A stretch of DNA of 11,577 nt from Betaproteobacteria bacterium. Lineage in GTDB: Bacteria; Pseudomonadota; Gammaproteobacteria; Burkholderiales; SG8-41. The stretch lies in the NCBI GenBank assembly GCA_025353085.1, contig JANXRI010000304.1:1-11577 (forward strand), read 5' to 3'. Positions 1 through 6,601 of this stretch are shown here, one piece after another. The position numbers and the translations under genes were made by a program. Position 1 is the stretch's first letter. Each line of letters starts with the position of its first letter. The notes under the pieces were generated by a model. That model did no database searches, was not told the origin of the DNA, and was given only the letters and a program-made list of their open reading frames with translations.

Positions 1-133
1 CACGCTCAACGGCGCGCAGAATTTCTGCATCATCCGCTCCTATCTCGATACCATGCACAAGCAAGGACATAATTTGTTCGAGGTATTGCGCTTGACCTTC
101 TTGGGGCACGCCCCTATGCCTGCCTCAGGCTGA
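1..133 (+). pseudogene. C-terminal end of a transposase, probably IS66 family (cut by window edge)
   Basis: Reading frame 2 is open from the window edge to a TGA at 131-133 and encodes about 43 residues. It contains the stretches FCIIRSYLDTMHKQGHNLFE and TFLGHAPMP. As I remember the family, this resembles the extreme C-terminus of IS66-type DDE transposases, which end with an 'IRSY-x-x-T-x-x-KQG' helix. Only the tail is visible, so I cannot tell whether the gene is intact beyond the left edge. I could not find a recognisable terminal inverted repeat or target duplication between the stop codon and trxB. It could also be a transposase of another DDE family with a similar tail. The call is inferred from motif resemblance alone. 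Confidence 0.5.
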
Positions 134-146
134 ATAGTCACTAAAA

Positions 147-158
147 TTCAATATTGAA
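147..158. promoter_or_regulatory. 12-base perfect palindrome upstream of trxB
   Basis: TTCAATATTGAA is its own reverse complement. It lies 14 bases after the transposase stop and about 95 bases before the trxB start. It could be an operator or part of the mobile-element end. No convincing -35/-10 pair was found around it, so the role is unassigned. Confidence 0.25.
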
Positions 159-253
159 GCTAAATAACGACTCGACACAGAGCTGCTTTCGCTGCGAAAA
201 TGTTGTTTTTCTGCAAATCGATCGCAAGTCGTCCAAATATTTCAGGCCGCTCA

Positions 254-1213
254 ATGACAAAAACCATCAAACACTCCCGCCTGCTGATCCTCGGGTCAGG
301 ACCGGCCGGTTACTCGGCAGCCGTTTATGCGGCACGCGCCAATCTGAAACCGGTGCTGATCACCGGCTTAGCGCAAGGCGGCCAGCTGATGACTACAACG
401 GACGTCGATAATTGGCCGGCTGACGCTCTCGGCGTTCAGGGTCCCGAACTGATGGAACGGTTCCAGAAGCATGCGGAACGTTTTAAAACCGAGATAATTT
501 TCGATCAGATACATACGGTTAAGGTGACCGAGAAACCGTTTATGCTGATTGGCGACAACAGCACGTATACGTGTGACGCGTTAATCATCGCCACCGGCGC
601 TTCAGCGATGTACTTAGGATTGCCGTCTGAAGAGGCGTTTATGGGTCGTGGGGTTTCCGGTTGCGCAACGTGCGACGGCTTTTTCTACAAAGAGCAGGAC
701 GTCGCAGTGATCGGTGGCGGTAATACAGCCGTCGAAGAGGCGCTGTACCTTTCGAACATTGCGAAGCACGTTACCGTCGTGCATCGGCGCGACAAATTCC
801 GGGCTGAAGCGATACTCGTCGACAAGCTGAACGAGAAAGTCGCAGCCGGCAAGGCCACTCTGCTATGGGACCACGTGCTGGATGAAGTGCTGGGGGACCC
901 GTCAGGCGTTACTGGCATGCGCGTGAAAAACACCAAGAGCGGCGTCACGGAAGACAAAAAACTGCAGGGCGTTTTCATCGCGATCGGACACCGCCCCAAT
1001 ACCGAAATCTTCGCCGGCCAGGTTGAGATGAAGAACGGCTACATCACTACTCAAAGCGGGCTCAACGGCGGCGCCACGGCAACCAGCGTCCCCGGCGTGT
1101 TCGCCGCAGGTGATGTGCAGGATCACGTCTATCGTCAGGCCGTGACCAGCGCGGGCACCGGCTGCATGGCCGCGCTCGATGCCCAGAAATATCTCGAGTC
1201 ACTCGCCGGATAA
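254..1213 (+). CDS. trxB: Thioredoxin-disulfide reductase
   Basis: This FAD-dependent cytosolic enzyme uses NADPH to reduce thioredoxin. The 319-residue protein has the usual family length and layout. The FAD dinucleotide-binding motif GSGPAG is at residues 14-19. The redox-active CATC is at 137-140, almost the same position as in E. coli TrxB. The NADPH-binding motif GGGNTA is at 154-159, followed by HRRDKFRAE near 177-185. The second FAD signature (VFAAGDVQD) is near the C-terminus. An in-frame ATG at 200 would add 18 residues, but the ATG at 254 gives the normal start MTKTIKHSRLLILG and is preferred. A weak purine-rich stretch (CAGG, 243-246) precedes it. A Smr-domain gene follows after 41 bases on the same strand and is likely cotranscribed. 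The transposase tail upstream means the original promoter region may have been altered. Confidence 0.96.
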   Translation: MTKTIKHSRLLILGSGPAGYSAAVYAARANLKPVLITGLAQGGQLMTTTDVDNWPADALGVQGPELMERFQKHAERFKTEIIFDQIHTVKVTEKPFMLIGDNSTYTCDALIIATGASAMYLGLPSEEAFMGRGVSGCATCDGFFYKEQDVAVIGGGNTAVEEALYLSNIAKHVTVVHRRDKFRAEAILVDKLNEKVAAGKATLLWDHVLDEVLGDPSGVTGMRVKNTKSGVTEDKKLQGVFIAIGHRPNTEIFAGQVEMKNGYITTQSGLNGGATATSVPGVFAAGDVQDHVYRQAVTSAGTGCMAALDAQKYLESLAG

Positions 1214-1254
1214 ATACGGACGTGTGTGAACGGTGATAGGAGTGGAATGGCGGC

Positions 1255-1821
1255 ATGTCGAAACTACCGGCCAAACTCGCTGATGATGACGGCGCCATCT
1301 TCGAGCAACTGTTTTCCAATGTCACGCCGTTACCCGCTCATGGGCGGGTAGTTCACCCCGTCGAGCGGCGGAAGCCCATTCCCCAACGGCAGCTGCACGA
1401 CGAACGCGCCGCTGCCACCGACAGTCTGAGCGATCACATCACGCGGGACATCGGAACCGAATCCGGCGACCCGCTGGTTTACCTGCGCAATGGACTGTCG
1501 CCGCAGACGCTTAGAAAACTTCGCCGCGGTCACTGGATGATCGAGGCCGAACTGGATCTGCATGGACACACGACGATCGAGGCGCGCGAAAGCTTGGTTC
1601 AGTTCTTAAATGGTTGCCTGCGCCGTGGCGCCCGCTGCGTGCGCATCATCCATGGCAAAGGGCTACGCTCCAAAAACAGCGAGCCGGTATTGAAAACTAA
1701 AGTCGCGAACTGGCTGATACAACGCGACGAGGTTCTGGCGTTTTGTCAGGCGCGCCAAGCCGACGGGGGCGGCGGTGCAGTGATGATTTTGCTCAAAGCG
1801 GACGCTGAAAAACGCGATTGA
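1255..1821 (+). CDS. Smr-domain protein (MutS2 C-terminal-like putative nuclease)
   Basis: This 188-residue protein has a stand-alone C-terminal Smr domain. Its hallmarks are visible: LDLHG at 100-104, HGKG at 133-136 and the glycine run GGGGA at 171-175. Smr domains of this type act as nucleases; characterised relatives nick DNA or cleave mRNA in collided-ribosome rescue (SmrB in E. coli). Residues 1-95 are a charged, less conserved N-terminal part typical of the short proteobacterial SmrA/SmrB-like proteins. The ATG at 1255 is preceded by AGGAG at 1238-1242, a slightly long spacing of 12 bases. The position directly behind trxB suggests an operon. Which Smr subfamily it belongs to, and hence DNA or RNA as substrate, cannot be decided from motifs alone. 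The gene converges on glnB with a 39-base gap that shows no obvious terminator hairpin. Confidence 0.88.
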   Translation: MSKLPAKLADDDGAIFEQLFSNVTPLPAHGRVVHPVERRKPIPQRQLHDERAAATDSLSDHITRDIGTESGDPLVYLRNGLSPQTLRKLRRGHWMIEAELDLHGHTTIEARESLVQFLNGCLRRGARCVRIIHGKGLRSKNSEPVLKTKVANWLIQRDEVLAFCQARQADGGGGAVMILLKADAEKRD

Positions 1822-1860
1822 CGATCACGCTGCTGCGGGAAAAACTGGCGTTACAACAAC

Positions 1861-2199
1861 TTAAATTGCCGCTTCGTCGGTCTCGCCCGTGCGTATCCTG
1901 ATCACCTGGTTGACGCTCGTGATGAAAATCTTGCCGTCGCCGATTTTACCGGTGCGCGCGGCTTTAACGATCGCATCGACGGCCGCCTCGAGCATGCTCT
2001 CCGCGATCACGACTTCTATTTTTACCTTCGGCAGAAAATCGACCACATATTCGGCGCCGCGATAAAGTTCGGTATGCCCTTTTTGCCGGCCGAACCCTTT
2101 CACTTCCGTCACCGTCAACCCGCTGACGCCGATTTCGGACAGCGCCTCGCGCACCTCGTCGAGCTTGAAAGGTTTAAATATCGCTTCGATTTTTTTCAT
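1861..2199 (-). CDS. glnB: Nitrogen regulatory protein PII
   Basis: This 112-residue trimeric signal protein senses 2-oxoglutarate and ATP/ADP and is normally modified by the GlnD uridylyltransferase. The sequence is a textbook PII. It starts MKKIEAIFKPFKLDEVREAL, has Gly37 and Gln39, and its T-loop carries the uridylylation residue Tyr51 in RGAEYVVDF. The nucleotide-binding stretch TGKIGDGKIF is at 83-92, and the C-terminus is IRTGETDEAAI. No amtB gene is adjacent and the tail resembles GlnB, so GlnB is favoured over GlnK, though the two paralogues are hard to separate by eye. It lies 93 bases downstream of nadE on the same strand and could be transcribed from that gene or from its own weak promoter in the gap. 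The ATG follows a GGGGAAA stretch, a modest ribosome-binding site. Confidence 0.95.
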   Translation of the reverse strand: MKKIEAIFKPFKLDEVREALSEIGVSGLTVTEVKGFGRQKGHTELYRGAEYVVDFLPKVKIEVVIAESMLEAAVDAIVKAARTGKIGDGKIFITSVNQVIRIRTGETDEAAI

Positions 2200-2224
2200 G
2201 AGTGTTTCCCCGCTGTCATGACCG

Positions 2225-2236
2225 GCGGCATGCCGC
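2225..2236. promoter_or_regulatory. Palindrome in the glnB leader
   Basis: GCGGCATGCCGC is a 12-base perfect palindrome. It is flanked by the inverted pair ACCGG (2221-2225) and CCGGT (2239-2243). It sits 26-37 bases before the glnB start codon, so in RNA it would form a short leader hairpin and in DNA it could be an operator. The function is unknown. Confidence 0.25.
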
Positions 2237-2252
2237 GACCGGTTTCCTGCAT

Positions 2253-2281
2253 AGTATAAGGCCTCGCGGCACCGGATTAAA
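2253..2281 (-). promoter_or_regulatory. Possible glnB promoter in the nadE-glnB gap
   Basis: On the - strand a good -10 match, TATACT (2258-2253), lies 17 bases downstream of a weak -35, TTTAAT (2281-2276). It would start transcription roughly 45 bases before the glnB ATG. Only the -10 is convincing. No sigma-54 pattern was seen. Confidence 0.3.
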
Positions 2282-2292
2282 ACGTCAGTTTT

Positions 2293-3900
2293 CTACTCAA
2301 ACTGATGGCGATATTTATTCGTGACCGGGTAACGCCAGTCCTTGCCAAACCCGCGCGGCGTGATGCGCACTCCGATCGGCGCCTGCCGGCGCTTGTATTC
2401 GCTGATGCGCAAGAGGTGGATGACCCGTTCGATGTCCTTGCGGCTGTAGCCGTGCGCCGCAATTTCGCGCAGACCCTCATTGTGCTCGACGTACGCTTCC
2501 ATGATGCCATCGAGCACGTCATACGGCGGCAGGCTATCTTGATCGGTTTGATCGGGTCGCAACTCGGCCGACGGCGCGCGCGTGATCACCCGTTCGGGAA
2601 TCACCGGCGACAAGGTATTGCGATAGTTCGATAGCCGGTACACCAGCATCTTGCTGATGTCTTTTAGCACTGCGAATCCACCCGCCATGTCGCCGTACAA
2701 GGTCGCATAGCCGGTGCCCATCTCGCTTTTGTTGCCCGTGGTCAGCACGATCGAGCCGGATTTGTTCGACAACGCCATCAGCAAGGTGCCGCGTATGCGG
2801 GATTGCAGGTTTTCTTCAGTCGTATCGGGCGCCAGTCCGGCAAATTGCAGCGCAAGCGCGGTGTTGAACGCGTCGAACATCGGCTTGATCTCGATCACCG
2901 AATAGCGCACGCCGAGCGCTGCAGCTTCCGCGCGTGCATCGGTCAAGCTTATGTCAGCGGTATATTGGGACGGCATCATCACTGCATGCACCTTGGCGGG
3001 GCCTAGCGCGTCCGCCGCAATTGCCACCGTCAATGCAGAATCGATGCCGCCCGACAATCCAAGCAGCACGCCGGGGAAACCATTTTTTGTCACGTAATCG
3101 CGCACGCCCAGGCACAGCGCGTCATAAACATCGGCCTCGACACGGCGTTCCGGTTCCACTTCGCCGGCGAGCGGCGTGCCGTTTTCAACGGTGACTATTG
3201 CGAGCGCTTCCTTAAACATCGGCAACTGATGCGTGACGGCGCCGTCGCGGTCGAGCACAAACGACGCGCCGTCAAACACCAACTCGTCCTGGCCGCCGAC
3301 CATATTGGTGTAAATCAGCGGAAATCCGTTTTCGGCTACGCGCTCGCGCATCACATCGTACCGCGTATGCTGCTTGCGCAGGTGATAAGGCGATGCATTC
3401 AAAACGAGCAACAACTGTGCGCCCGCCGCGCGCGCAGCCCGCGGCGCCGCCGCATCCCAGGTATCTTCACAGACATTGACACCAACGGTGATGCCGTCGA
3501 TCACAAAAACGCACGGCTGGTCACCCTCTTCGAAATAGCGCTCTTCGTCGAACACTGTGTCGTTGGGCAACGAGTGCTTGTGATAGGTTTGAATGATCCG
3601 GCCATTCTGGATCACCGAGGCTGCGTTGTAGCGCTTGTGGTTAACCTGGTGCGGATGGCCGACGACCAGAGTAATGCCTTTGACGCTGCCGGCGATCTGC
3701 GTCAGCGCGATATCGCAGCTTTGGTAAAAGTCGTCACGCAATAAAAGATCTTCCGGCGGATACCCGCACAGCGCGAGTTCCGGTGTCACCACTACGTCCG
3801 CCGATTGACTGCGCGCCCGTTCGACAAAGTCAAGTATTCTCGCAGCGTTGCCGGTGAGATCACCGACCGTGCAGTTGATTTGAGCAATCGCGATTTTCAC
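2293..3900 (-). CDS. nadE: Glutamine-dependent NAD+ synthetase
   Basis: The enzyme converts deamido-NAD+ to NAD+ with ATP, using ammonia released from glutamine, as the last step of NAD+ synthesis. The 535-residue protein has both expected domains. An N-terminal nitrilase-type glutaminase carries the likely catalytic triad Glu41 (in VVTPELALCGYPPEDL), Lys108 (in YHKHSLPND) and Cys144 (in GVNVCEDTWD). A C-terminal synthetase carries the ATP-pyrophosphatase loop SGGIDS at 283-288. Translation begins at a GTG (3900-3898), which gives the normal family start MKIAIAQIN; no clear Shine-Dalgarno precedes it. The gene lies upstream of glnB on the same strand with a 93-base gap, and diverges from the COG3146 gene across 55 bases. 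Linkage to a PII gene fits the PII-regulated glutamine-dependent NadE2 type described in Azospirillum. Regulation here is inferred, not seen. Confidence 0.95.
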   Translation of the reverse strand: MKIAIAQINCTVGDLTGNAARILDFVERARSQSADVVVTPELALCGYPPEDLLLRDDFYQSCDIALTQIAGSVKGITLVVGHPHQVNHKRYNAASVIQNGRIIQTYHKHSLPNDTVFDEERYFEEGDQPCVFVIDGITVGVNVCEDTWDAAAPRAARAAGAQLLLVLNASPYHLRKQHTRYDVMRERVAENGFPLIYTNMVGGQDELVFDGASFVLDRDGAVTHQLPMFKEALAIVTVENGTPLAGEVEPERRVEADVYDALCLGVRDYVTKNGFPGVLLGLSGGIDSALTVAIAADALGPAKVHAVMMPSQYTADISLTDARAEAAALGVRYSVIEIKPMFDAFNTALALQFAGLAPDTTEENLQSRIRGTLLMALSNKSGSIVLTTGNKSEMGTGYATLYGDMAGGFAVLKDISKMLVYRLSNYRNTLSPVIPERVITRAPSAELRPDQTDQDSLPPYDVLDGIMEAYVEHNEGLREIAAHGYSRKDIERVIHLLRISEYKRRQAPIGVRITPRGFGKDWRYPVTNKYRHQFE

Positions 3901-3955
3901 GTTGCTAATATATCATCAAGGTCAATATCGTTTTTGAGCGTCCAGACATTTTCCA

Positions 3956-5113
3956 GTGAAGCCGGCAGAACCCGTTGTAGAAGTGCGCGACTCGATTGCG
4001 GCCATTCCCCCCGCCGATTGGAATCGGCTCGCGGGAGATGATCCTCTTCTGCGCCACGAATTTTTACATGCGTTACATGAAACCGGGTGCGCGAGCGCAA
4101 AAACCGGATGGGCGCCGCAATTCCTCATTCTGCGCGAGGCCGGCGCGTTCGCGGGCGCGATGCCGCTCTATCTCAAATCGCATTCCTACGGAGAGTATGT
4201 ATTCGACTGGGCGTGGGCCGATGCCTACGAACGGCATGGGCATGCCTATTATCCGAAGCTCTTGAGCGCAGTGCCATTTACGCCGGTTACCGGCAACCGC
4301 CTGTTGGCCGACACGCCGGCACGCCGACAGCGGTTAGCCGATGCCGCACTTCAACTTGCACGAGAAACTCGCGTCTCGTCGTTGCATTGCCTGTACCCGG
4401 GTTCACAGCAGGCGGACGACCTATGCGAACGCGGACTCGTGCTCCGTCATGGCGTGCAGTTTCACTGGCGCAATGACCACTACGCTGACTTCGATGGGTT
4501 TCTCGCCACTTTCAATCACGACAAACGCAAGAAGATCAAGCAGGAGCGGCGCCGCGTCCGCGAGGCCGGGATTGCGTTCGAGTGGTTTTCCGGACCTGCC
4601 ATCACCGATGCATTGTGGGTATTTTTTAACCGCTGCTACCGCGAGACTTACCGGCAGCATCACTCGACGCCTTATCTCAATCTCGATTTTTTCCGGGCAC
4701 TCGGCCGCGGCATGCCCGAGAACCTCGTATTGATTATCGCCATGCGCGATGGCAAGCCGATTGCGGCATCGCTCAACATTCACAACGGCCGGCGGCTCTG
4801 CGGCCGTTACTGGGGCGCTCTCGAATACTATCCTTCGCTGCATTTCGAAACCTGCTACTACCAGGTGATCGAATTCTGCATTGCCAACGGAATCGAGGTC
4901 TTTGAAGGCGGCGCGCAAGGTGAGCACAAAATTGCGCGCGGCTTGTTGCCCGTTGAAACGCATTCGGCGCACTGGCTCGCCCATCCGCAGTTTGCCGCCG
5001 CGATCGAGGAATTCTTACAAAGAGAGACGCGCGGCGTCGCGATTTATCTCGACGAGTTGAACGAGCGCACACCGTTCAAGCAAACGGCGTCCCCGCCAGG
5101 CGACGCACAATAA
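3956..5113 (+). CDS. COG3146/DUF482 GNAT-like N-acyltransferase of unknown substrate
   Basis: This 385-residue protein matches what I know of the COG3146 (DUF482) family, often annotated 'peptidogalycan biosynthesis protein' and structurally related to FemAB/GNAT acyltransferases. Conserved blocks are visible: KSHSYGEYVFDWAWADAY at 74-91, AVPFTPVTG at 105-113, FNHDKRKKIKQERR at 186-199 and FEGGAQGEHKIARG at 316-329. No signal peptide or membrane segment is seen, so it should be cytosolic. An in-frame TGA at 3935-3937 leaves the GTG at 3956 as the natural start, without a clear Shine-Dalgarno. It is divergent from nadE (55 bases) and convergent with the next gene through a hairpin terminator just after its TAA. 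The family is widespread in proteobacteria, but its substrate is not established to my knowledge. Confidence 0.88.
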   Translation: MKPAEPVVEVRDSIAAIPPADWNRLAGDDPLLRHEFLHALHETGCASAKTGWAPQFLILREAGAFAGAMPLYLKSHSYGEYVFDWAWADAYERHGHAYYPKLLSAVPFTPVTGNRLLADTPARRQRLADAALQLARETRVSSLHCLYPGSQQADDLCERGLVLRHGVQFHWRNDHYADFDGFLATFNHDKRKKIKQERRRVREAGIAFEWFSGPAITDALWVFFNRCYRETYRQHHSTPYLNLDFFRALGRGMPENLVLIIAMRDGKPIAASLNIHNGRRLCGRYWGALEYYPSLHFETCYYQVIEFCIANGIEVFEGGAQGEHKIARGLLPVETHSAHWLAHPQFAAAIEEFLQRETRGVAIYLDELNERTPFKQTASPPGDAQ

Positions 5114-5139
5114 AAACGGCGCACCGCTGCCGGTGCGCC
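5111..5139 (-). terminator. Rho-independent terminator, possibly bidirectional
   Basis: A perfect 9-base-pair stem, GGCGCACCG (5118-5126) and CGGTGCGCC (5131-5139), encloses a 4-base loop. Read on the - strand it is followed by GTTTTTA, giving a proper intrinsic terminator for the gene at 5159-5815. On the + strand it lies 4 bases after the stop of the COG3146 gene but is followed only by TCATTAGTTTA, so it would work less well in that direction. Confidence 0.85.
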
Positions 5140-5158
5140 TCATTAGTTTAATACCTGA

Positions 5159-5815
5159 TTATTTCTTGCCGTCAACCGGTGCGGTAGAAGGCGCAGGCGC
5201 CGTAGCGGTCGGTACTGGCGCAAGCGCCGGTGCGGCTGCCGGTTTGGCGACAGCCGGCGCTGGTGAGAGTCCCAGATCGGCCAGCAGGCGCTGGGTCGCG
5301 GCCTGAATATTTTTCTCTTTCTCGGGCCACGTCTGCTTGAGGCTGTCGAGCAGTTCTTTCACCTTGATTGCGTTCGGCGCAGGGGCGCCGAGTTCAGCCG
5401 CCATCCCGTCCATCTCAGAATCCATCGACAAGCGCACGCCATCGAGCGAGGCGCGGAATCCATCGCGCACGGCGAGGATCGCGCGCGCGCTGTCGAGCGT
5501 CTTCGCACTGTCATCGGCGACAGGTGGTGTCACCGCCGGCTGACCGGTGACCGGCGCGGCCGGCGCAACTGCCAGAACCGCAGCGCTGGCAGCCATGATG
5601 AGATTGCCGAGTTCACGGCCATATTTTTTTGACGCCTCGTCATTCGTTTTGCGCAAGCGATCGGCGTTTTGCACGACCTGGTCTTTTTCCCGGGTTGTTG
5701 CCGCAAGCTTCTGATTCACCTCATCCACCTGCATCATGCCGTAACCGATGCCGCCAGCCGCGCCGACGACCAACGCCACCAAGCCGGTGATGGCCAGCTT
5801 CCCTTTATCGTTCAT
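5159..5815 (-). CDS. Uncharacterised membrane-anchored protein with coiled coil and Pro/Ala-rich tail
   Basis: I do not recognise this 218-residue protein. It begins with a short cytosolic end and one membrane segment at about 8-28 (GLVALVVGAAGGIGYG, with GxxxG-like spacing). A heptad-like charged region at about 29-70 probably forms a coiled coil. A Pro/Ala/Val linker (80-102) leads to a second helical region at about 103-182 ending in QAATQRLLADLGLS. The tail at 185-215 is rich in Pro and Ala and would be disordered. There is no lipobox or catalytic motif. The layout suggests an inner-membrane-anchored periplasmic spacer or scaffold, which is inference only. The ATG is preceded by a strong ribosome-binding site (AAGGGAG, about 7 bases spacing). 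A good terminator follows, so it is probably a single-gene transcript. Confidence 0.8.
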   Translation of the reverse strand: MNDKGKLAITGLVALVVGAAGGIGYGMMQVDEVNQKLAATTREKDQVVQNADRLRKTNDEASKKYGRELGNLIMAASAAVLAVAPAAPVTGQPAVTPPVADDSAKTLDSARAILAVRDGFRASLDGVRLSMDSEMDGMAAELGAPAPNAIKVKELLDSLKQTWPEKEKNIQAATQRLLADLGLSPAPAVAKPAAAPALAPVPTATAPAPSTAPVDGKK

Positions 5816-5846
5816 TTTTTATCTCCCTTGAATTGATCAATATCCT

Positions 5847-5860
5847 GAATGCCGGCATTC
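5847..5860. promoter_or_regulatory. 14-base perfect palindrome upstream of the anchored-protein gene
   Basis: GAATGCCGGCATTC equals its own reverse complement. It lies 32-45 bases before the ATG at 5815, close to another short palindrome, TTGATCAA (5833-5840). The position fits an operator for the - strand gene, or a leader hairpin. No matching regulator is encoded nearby. Confidence 0.35.
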
Positions 5861-5901
5861 GAAGCGCAGGGCCGCGAGCCGCAGTGGTCAAATAATATCA
5901 T

Positions 5902-5938
5902 GCGGCGTAACGGCATAATGCGCCATACGCACCGCCGC
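5902..5938. repeat. Structured inverted repeat in the divergent intergenic region
   Basis: The arms GCGGCG (5902-5907) and CGCCGC (5933-5938) enclose a second pair, GCGTA (5905-5909) and TACGC (5926-5930), plus an inner GCAT-A-ATGC. The pairs compete partly with each other. It lies upstream of the putative Nudix promoter. It is too imperfect to call a terminator. Confidence 0.25.
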
Positions 5939-5955
5939 TTTTATCATCGGTGCAA

Positions 5956-5984
5956 TTTTCAACCCCATTCGATTGCCGTATAGT
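5956..5984 (+). promoter_or_regulatory. Likely sigma-70 promoter of the Nudix gene
   Basis: A near-consensus -10, TATAGT (5979-5984), is preceded at exactly 17 bases by a weak -35, TTTTCA (5956-5961). Transcription would start near 5991, leaving about 29 bases before the TTG start codon. The strength of the call rests on the -10 box. Confidence 0.45.
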
Positions 5985-6019
5985 ACGTAGCCCTACCGCA
6001 CCTTTAATCGATCCCTGTT

Positions 6020-6574
6020 TTGAAGTTCTGCAGCAATTGCGGCGCCACCGTTGAACTGCGAGTACCCGAAGGCGACTCGTTGCCGCGCTTCGTGTGCAGC
6101 AAGTGCCACGTCATTCATTATCAAAATCCGCGCATGATTGTCGGCTGCATTCCTGAATGGGAAGACAAGATCCTGTTGTGCCGCCGCGCGATCGAACCGC
6201 GTCACGGACTTTGGACGGTGCCCGCGGGCTTCATGGAAAACAGTGAGACCACTTATCAGGGCGCGGCGCGCGAAACGCTTGAAGAAGCGAATGCGCGGGT
6301 CGAAGTCGGGCAACTTTATGCGCTCTACAACATCCCGCACATCAACCAGGTTTACATCCTGTTCCGCGCGCGGCTGCTCGATCTCGAATTCAGCGCCGGC
6401 GCCGAAACGCTGGAGACCGCGCTCTTCGACGAACGCACTATTCCGTGGGAAAAACTGGCCTTCGCGACCGTGCGCAATACGCTCACGCATTATTACAGCG
6501 ACCGTGCCGCAGGCGAATACAAGTTTCACATGGGTACGATCGAACCGCTCGGGCGGCCCGCTGCAGGGTCTTAG
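6020..6574 (+). CDS. Zinc-ribbon Nudix hydrolase
   Basis: This 184-residue cytosolic protein belongs to the Nudix pyrophosphohydrolases that carry an N-terminal zinc ribbon, as in NudC-like proteins. Four cysteines form the ribbon: C4 and C7 (CSNC), C26 and C29 (CSKC). The Nudix box covers residues 70-92 (GFMENSE, then RETLEEA). It keeps the metal-binding RE..EE core, but the glycine normally near its end is Asn91. The substrate is unknown; nucleotide sugars, dinucleotides or NADH are possible, but the protein is shorter than classical NADH pyrophosphatase NudC. An in-frame TAA at 6005-6007 leaves the TTG at 6020 as the only sensible start, giving MKFCSNCG. No Shine-Dalgarno is visible before it. 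The gene converges on the exporter operon with a 27-base gap lacking a clear terminator. Confidence 0.9.
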   Translation: MKFCSNCGATVELRVPEGDSLPRFVCSKCHVIHYQNPRMIVGCIPEWEDKILLCRRAIEPRHGLWTVPAGFMENSETTYQGAARETLEEANARVEVGQLYALYNIPHINQVYILFRARLLDLEFSAGAETLETALFDERTIPWEKLAFATVRNTLTHYYSDRAAGEYKFHMGTIEPLGRPAAGS

Positions 6575-6601
6575 CCGTCTACAGAGCTTCAGCTTACTTC
6601 C

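Noticed and set aside
98..118. GGGCACGCCCC...TGC as a sigma-54 promoter
   Set aside because: The spacing between the GG and GC elements is off by one from the required distance and it lies within the transposase coding tail.
200..253. ATG at 200 as the trxB start
   Set aside because: The extra 18 residues do not resemble TrxB N-termini, while the ATG at 254 puts the FAD motif and CATC at the usual positions.
3229..3744. 171-codon open frame on the + strand inside nadE
   Set aside because: It is fully antisense to a well-conserved enzyme; its protein looks like a shadow (Arg/His/Val-rich, no domain) and it has no ribosome-binding site.
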